From Burkholderiaceae bacterium (lineage in GTDB: Bacteria > Pseudomonadota > Gammaproteobacteria > Burkholderiales > Burkholderiaceae): a DNA stretch of 8,900 nt. Shown here in pieces: positions 6,494 to 8,900 of this stretch. Each line of letters opens with the position of its first letter. Position 1 is the stretch's first letter. The stretch spans positions 1 to 8,900 of the forward strand of contig CANBYN010000067.1 of NCBI GenBank assembly GCA_947373615.1. Direction: 5' to 3'. The position numbers were made by a program, and so were the translations under genes. The notes beneath the pieces were generated by a model that was given only the letters and a program-made list of their open reading frames with translations, was not told the origin of the DNA and searched no databases.

Positions 6494-7828
6494 TTAGCGA
6501 ACTAAACAAGGTTGTTTATTATTGAATTTCCAATTCGGAATCAGAAATTGCATGGCAATCCCATCATCTCTGGCACCCAAGGCTTTTTCTTTATAGAGTT
6601 GATGGGCCTTTTCAATTGCCGACATATCTATCTCAATACCTAAGCCCGGTTTTTTTGGAACTTGTACATGTCCACTCTTGATCTGCAGGGGCTCTTTGGT
6701 CAAACCTTGCCCATCTTGCCAAATCCAGTGAGTATCAATCGCAGTAATCTTGCCAGGAGCAGCTGCCGCAACTTGCGTAAACATCGCTAGCGAGATATCA
6801 AAGTGATTATTCGAATGTGAGCCCCAAGTTAAACCCCATTCATGGCACATCTGCGCAACTCTGACTGAACCAGCCATGGTCCAAAAGTGAGGATCAGCTA
6901 AAGGAATATCCACCGACTGCAATTGAATGGCATGCTGCATTTCTCTCCAATCGGTAGCAACCATATTGGTAGCAGTTGGCAATCCGGTGGCGCGACGAAA
7001 CTCTGCCATCACCTCTCGCCCTGAGAAAATACCCTCTGCTCCAACTGGATCTTCTGCATATGCTAAGATGCCGTGCATTCCACGCATCAAACGAACCGCA
7101 TCTTTGAGCAGCCATCCGCCATTAGGATCTAAAGTGACGCGCGCCTTTGGGAACCGCTCTGCCAAAGCAGTAACCGCTTCAATTTCTGCTTCACCAGATA
7201 ACACGCCACCCTTGAGCTTAAAGTCATTAAAGCCATACTTTTCATAAGCTGCTTCTGCTGATTTAATCAGCGCTTCGGGTGTTAGCGTCACTTCATTGCG
7301 GATTCTGAACCAAGCATCTGCTGCATCTTTTTCTGTGCGATAGTCCAAATTAGTTTTGGATTTATCGCCAACAAAAAACAGGTAGGCCAACATCTCTACT
7401 GAATTGCGTTGTTGGCCTTCACCTAAAAGCTCAGCAATTGAGACATTGAGATATTTGCCCATCAAATCTAGCATGGCAGCTTCAATAGCAGTTACAACAT
7501 GGACTGTGGTGCGCAGGTCGAAAGTTTGTAAGCCACGACCACCAACATCTAGCGTAGCAAAGCGATTGCGTACTGCGTTAAGCGCTGCCTTATAAGAACC
7601 AATCTCAACCCCAACAATAAGATCGGAAGATTGCTTTAGGGTCTCTTCAATTTTTTGACCCCCTGGCACTTCTCCAACCCCAATATTGCCCGAGCTATCT
7701 TTCAGAATCACTATATTGCGCGTGAAATAAGGGCCATGGGCACCACTCAAATTGAGTAGCATGCTGTCTTGTCCTGCGACAGGAATCACCTGCATCTCAA
7801 CGATGGTTGGAGTCTGATGTGTACTCAT
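6494..7828 (-). CDS. gudD: D-glucarate dehydratase GudD
   Basis: A 444-residue enolase-superfamily enzyme that dehydrates D-glucarate (often also L-idarate) to 5-dehydro-4-deoxy-D-glucarate with Mg2+. It closely resembles Escherichia coli GudD from end to end, as I recall that sequence, and is two residues shorter. Catalytic features are intact: FKLKGG with base K206, metal-ligand D234 in LDPNGG, the AEDP segment (258-261) with E265 just after, N288 in PTATNM, H338 in GSHSNNH and D365 in AIDTHW. The N-terminal capping domain (EMQVIPVAGQDSMLLNLSG) and the C-terminal end PCLVR are also conserved. The ATG at 7828 aligns with the E. coli start, although its ribosome site (AAGAAA) is weak. It is 20 bp from the Bug gene upstream and 42 bp from the DapA-like gene downstream. 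Aldarate catabolism usually feeds 2-oxoglutarate or pyruvate and is often substrate-induced; no operator is visible here. Confidence 0.96.
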   Translation of the reverse strand: MSTHQTPTIVEMQVIPVAGQDSMLLNLSGAHGPYFTRNIVILKDSSGNIGVGEVPGGQKIEETLKQSSDLIVGVEIGSYKAALNAVRNRFATLDVGGRGLQTFDLRTTVHVVTAIEAAMLDLMGKYLNVSIAELLGEGQQRNSVEMLAYLFFVGDKSKTNLDYRTEKDAADAWFRIRNEVTLTPEALIKSAEAAYEKYGFNDFKLKGGVLSGEAEIEAVTALAERFPKARVTLDPNGGWLLKDAVRLMRGMHGILAYAEDPVGAEGIFSGREVMAEFRRATGLPTATNMVATDWREMQHAIQLQSVDIPLADPHFWTMAGSVRVAQMCHEWGLTWGSHSNNHFDISLAMFTQVAAAAPGKITAIDTHWIWQDGQGLTKEPLQIKSGHVQVPKKPGLGIEIDMSAIEKAHQLYKEKALGARDDGIAMQFLIPNWKFNNKQPCLVR

Positions 7829-7848
7829 GAAATTTCTTATTTACTAGC

Positions 7849-8823
7849 TTAGTTAGCAGTGATATTGCGTGATTCGATCAACTTGTTCCAACGCTGATCT
7901 TCTTGGGCTTGATATTGAACAAATTGTTCTGGGGTGCTAGCAACGATTTCATAACCCAAATCAGTGAAGTTTTTCTTGTTTTGAGGATCATTCAAGCCTG
8001 CAATAACCGATTTGTAGATCTTAGCTTTGACATCGGGCTGCAAACCTTTGGGAGCAACGACCGCCTGCCAACTATAAGCAACTACCTCTTTGTAACCCAA
8101 CTCACCGAAAGTGGGTACATTGAGCAGAACGGGAGATCGCTTCGTACCGGCTACCGCTAATACTCTTAACTTACCAGCTCGAATAAATTGAATGACTGAA
8201 TTGACATTAGCAAAAAGAGCGTCAAGTTGACCGCCAATGGCATCAGTAATTGCTGGGCCACCACCCTTATAAGGAACATGAATACCGCTCGTACCCGTTT
8301 GTTGCCAAAAGATTTCGGTAGCCAAGTGATCCGAAGATCCACTACCTGAAGAGCCAAAGGACAGTTTTCCGGGATTGGCTTTTTCAGCCGCAATTAAATC
8401 AGCCACTGTTTTATAGGGTGAATTTGCTGGCACTACTAAGACATTCGGTGATTGCAGACCTACTGTAATGTAGTCAAAATCTGTTGCAGCGTTATAGGGC
8501 ACATTAGGTAATAAATGGGGCACGATCACCAAGGGGCCCAAAGAAGTGGCTAACAAAGTATATCCATCAGGAGCAGCCCGTTTAACAAAACCAGCCCCGA
8601 CTGTGCCTGTGGCACCTGGCTTATTATCAATAATGACGCTCTGCCCTAATTCCTCAGTCATCTTGGGAGCAATGGCTCGGGCCATTTGATCGGTTGAGCC
8701 CCCTGGCGGAAATGGCACCACTAAAATAATTGCTCTAGTTGGATAGGCTTCTGCCATCAGTGCCGAACAGGCCAGCATTGCACAGAGACCCACCAAGAAT
8801 TTAATGAATGAATTTGGTTTCAT
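7849..8823 (-). CDS. Bug/TctC-family periplasmic solute-binding protein (proximal copy)
   Basis: A 324-residue Bug-family receptor placed directly upstream of gudD. The signal peptide has a hydrophobic core at about 7-23 and a cleavage site near ALMA or AEA (24-26). The ligand loops are PFPPGGSTD (37-45) and VPYKGGGPAITDAIGGQLD (183-201), with IIDNKPGATGTVGA (64-77) and APDGYTLL (84-91) between them. Length and landmarks are normal. The 20-bp gap to gudD implies co-transcription and suggests that its ligand is D-glucarate, galactarate or a similar acid; this is inferred from context. The ATG at 8823 is preceded by long A/T runs (AAAAAATACTAAAAAAT) with no Shine-Dalgarno sequence. It remains the only start that preserves the signal peptide. 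The next gene upstream ends 37 bp away. It differs substantially from the copy at 4538-5521. Confidence 0.93.
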   Translation of the reverse strand: MKPNSFIKFLVGLCAMLACSALMAEAYPTRAIILVVPFPPGGSTDQMARAIAPKMTEELGQSVIIDNKPGATGTVGAGFVKRAAPDGYTLLATSLGPLVIVPHLLPNVPYNAATDFDYITVGLQSPNVLVVPANSPYKTVADLIAAEKANPGKLSFGSSGSGSSDHLATEIFWQQTGTSGIHVPYKGGGPAITDAIGGQLDALFANVNSVIQFIRAGKLRVLAVAGTKRSPVLLNVPTFGELGYKEVVAYSWQAVVAPKGLQPDVKAKIYKSVIAGLNDPQNKKNFTDLGYEIVASTPEQFVQYQAQEDQRWNKLIESRNITAN

Positions 8824-8860
8824 ATTTTTTAGTATTTTTTAATTGAAGATCTTATATAGC

Positions 8861-8900
8861 TCATTCTGCTTTAATATTGCCATCTTTAATGACTTTCTCA
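8861..8900 (-). CDS. C-terminal end of a probable third Bug/TctC-family protein (partial)
   Basis: At the right edge an open frame on the minus strand reads EKVIKDGNIKAE followed by TGA at 8863-8861. This matches the usual end of Bug/TctC proteins, where a helix with (K)VIK is followed by a short NIK-type tail. The two complete Bug proteins in this window end in a similar way (KVIKENNINLD and KLIESRNITAN). Only 12 residues are visible, so the call is a strong hint rather than proof. The stop is 37 bp before the next gene, consistent with a single operon that begins outside the window. Confidence 0.5.
   Translation of the reverse strand, partial: EKVIKDGNIKAE

Noticed and set aside
6927..7247. 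Plus-strand open frame opposite gudD, and similar plus-strand frames opposite the other genes
   Set aside because: They lie within strongly conserved genes on the other strand. The proteins are low-complexity without family features, and no convincing ribosome sites or spacing support them.
1..8900. Mobile elements, CRISPR arrays, phage or toxin-antitoxin modules
   Set aside because: No transposase or integrase reading frames, direct-repeat arrays or attachment-site signs were seen. Gene content is consistent with ordinary metabolism and transport.

Overview
The window is a tightly packed stretch of an AT-leaning bacterial chromosome. Every supported gene lies on the minus strand, so transcription runs from high to low coordinates. 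Gene content points to a betaproteobacterium of the Burkholderiales: a urea ABC transporter cluster in the order urtA-urtB-urtC-urtD, a UrtB carrying the long periplasmic N-terminal domain, and several orphan Bug/TctC-type binding proteins. The moderate GC content and dense layout would suit a freshwater Polynucleobacter-like species. That placement is an inference from style, not from a database match.

Right half (about 8900 down to 4354): a sugar-acid catabolic operon. In transcription order it holds the last 12 codons of what looks like a Bug protein (8861-8900), a complete Bug protein (7849-8823), D-glucarate dehydratase gudD (6494-7828), a DapA-like Schiff-base lyase/aldolase (5537-6451, GTG start) and a second complete Bug protein (4538-5521). 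Gaps between genes are only 15 to 42 bp. A clear rho-independent terminator at 4354-4384 closes the unit. The likely logic is periplasmic capture of an aldarate or related acid by the Bug proteins, GudD dehydration to 5-dehydro-4-deoxy-D-glucarate, then further processing by the DapA-like enzyme. No membrane transporter subunit (TctA/TctB or TRAP) is visible here, and the operon's promoter lies outside the window.

Middle (4055-4537): a 483-bp gene-free region with the terminator of the first operon and the presumed control region of urtA. It has a 21-bp near-perfect palindrome, three copies of an AAGAATT box, a half-site resembling the NtrC consensus and a weak sigma-70-like promoter candidate.

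Left half (4054 down to 1): the urea uptake operon. urtA encodes the periplasmic urea-binding protein, urtB and urtC the two membrane permeases, and the first six codons of a probable urtD ATPase gene overlap the end of urtC as ATGA. A GC-rich hairpin followed by T residues sits between urtA and urtB. It may lower permease expression relative to the binding protein.

This is largely ordinary metabolic DNA. The points most worth following are the multiple Bug proteins in one glucarate operon, the atypical active-site motif in the DapA-like enzyme, the urtA-urtB hairpin, and the palindromes upstream of urtA.
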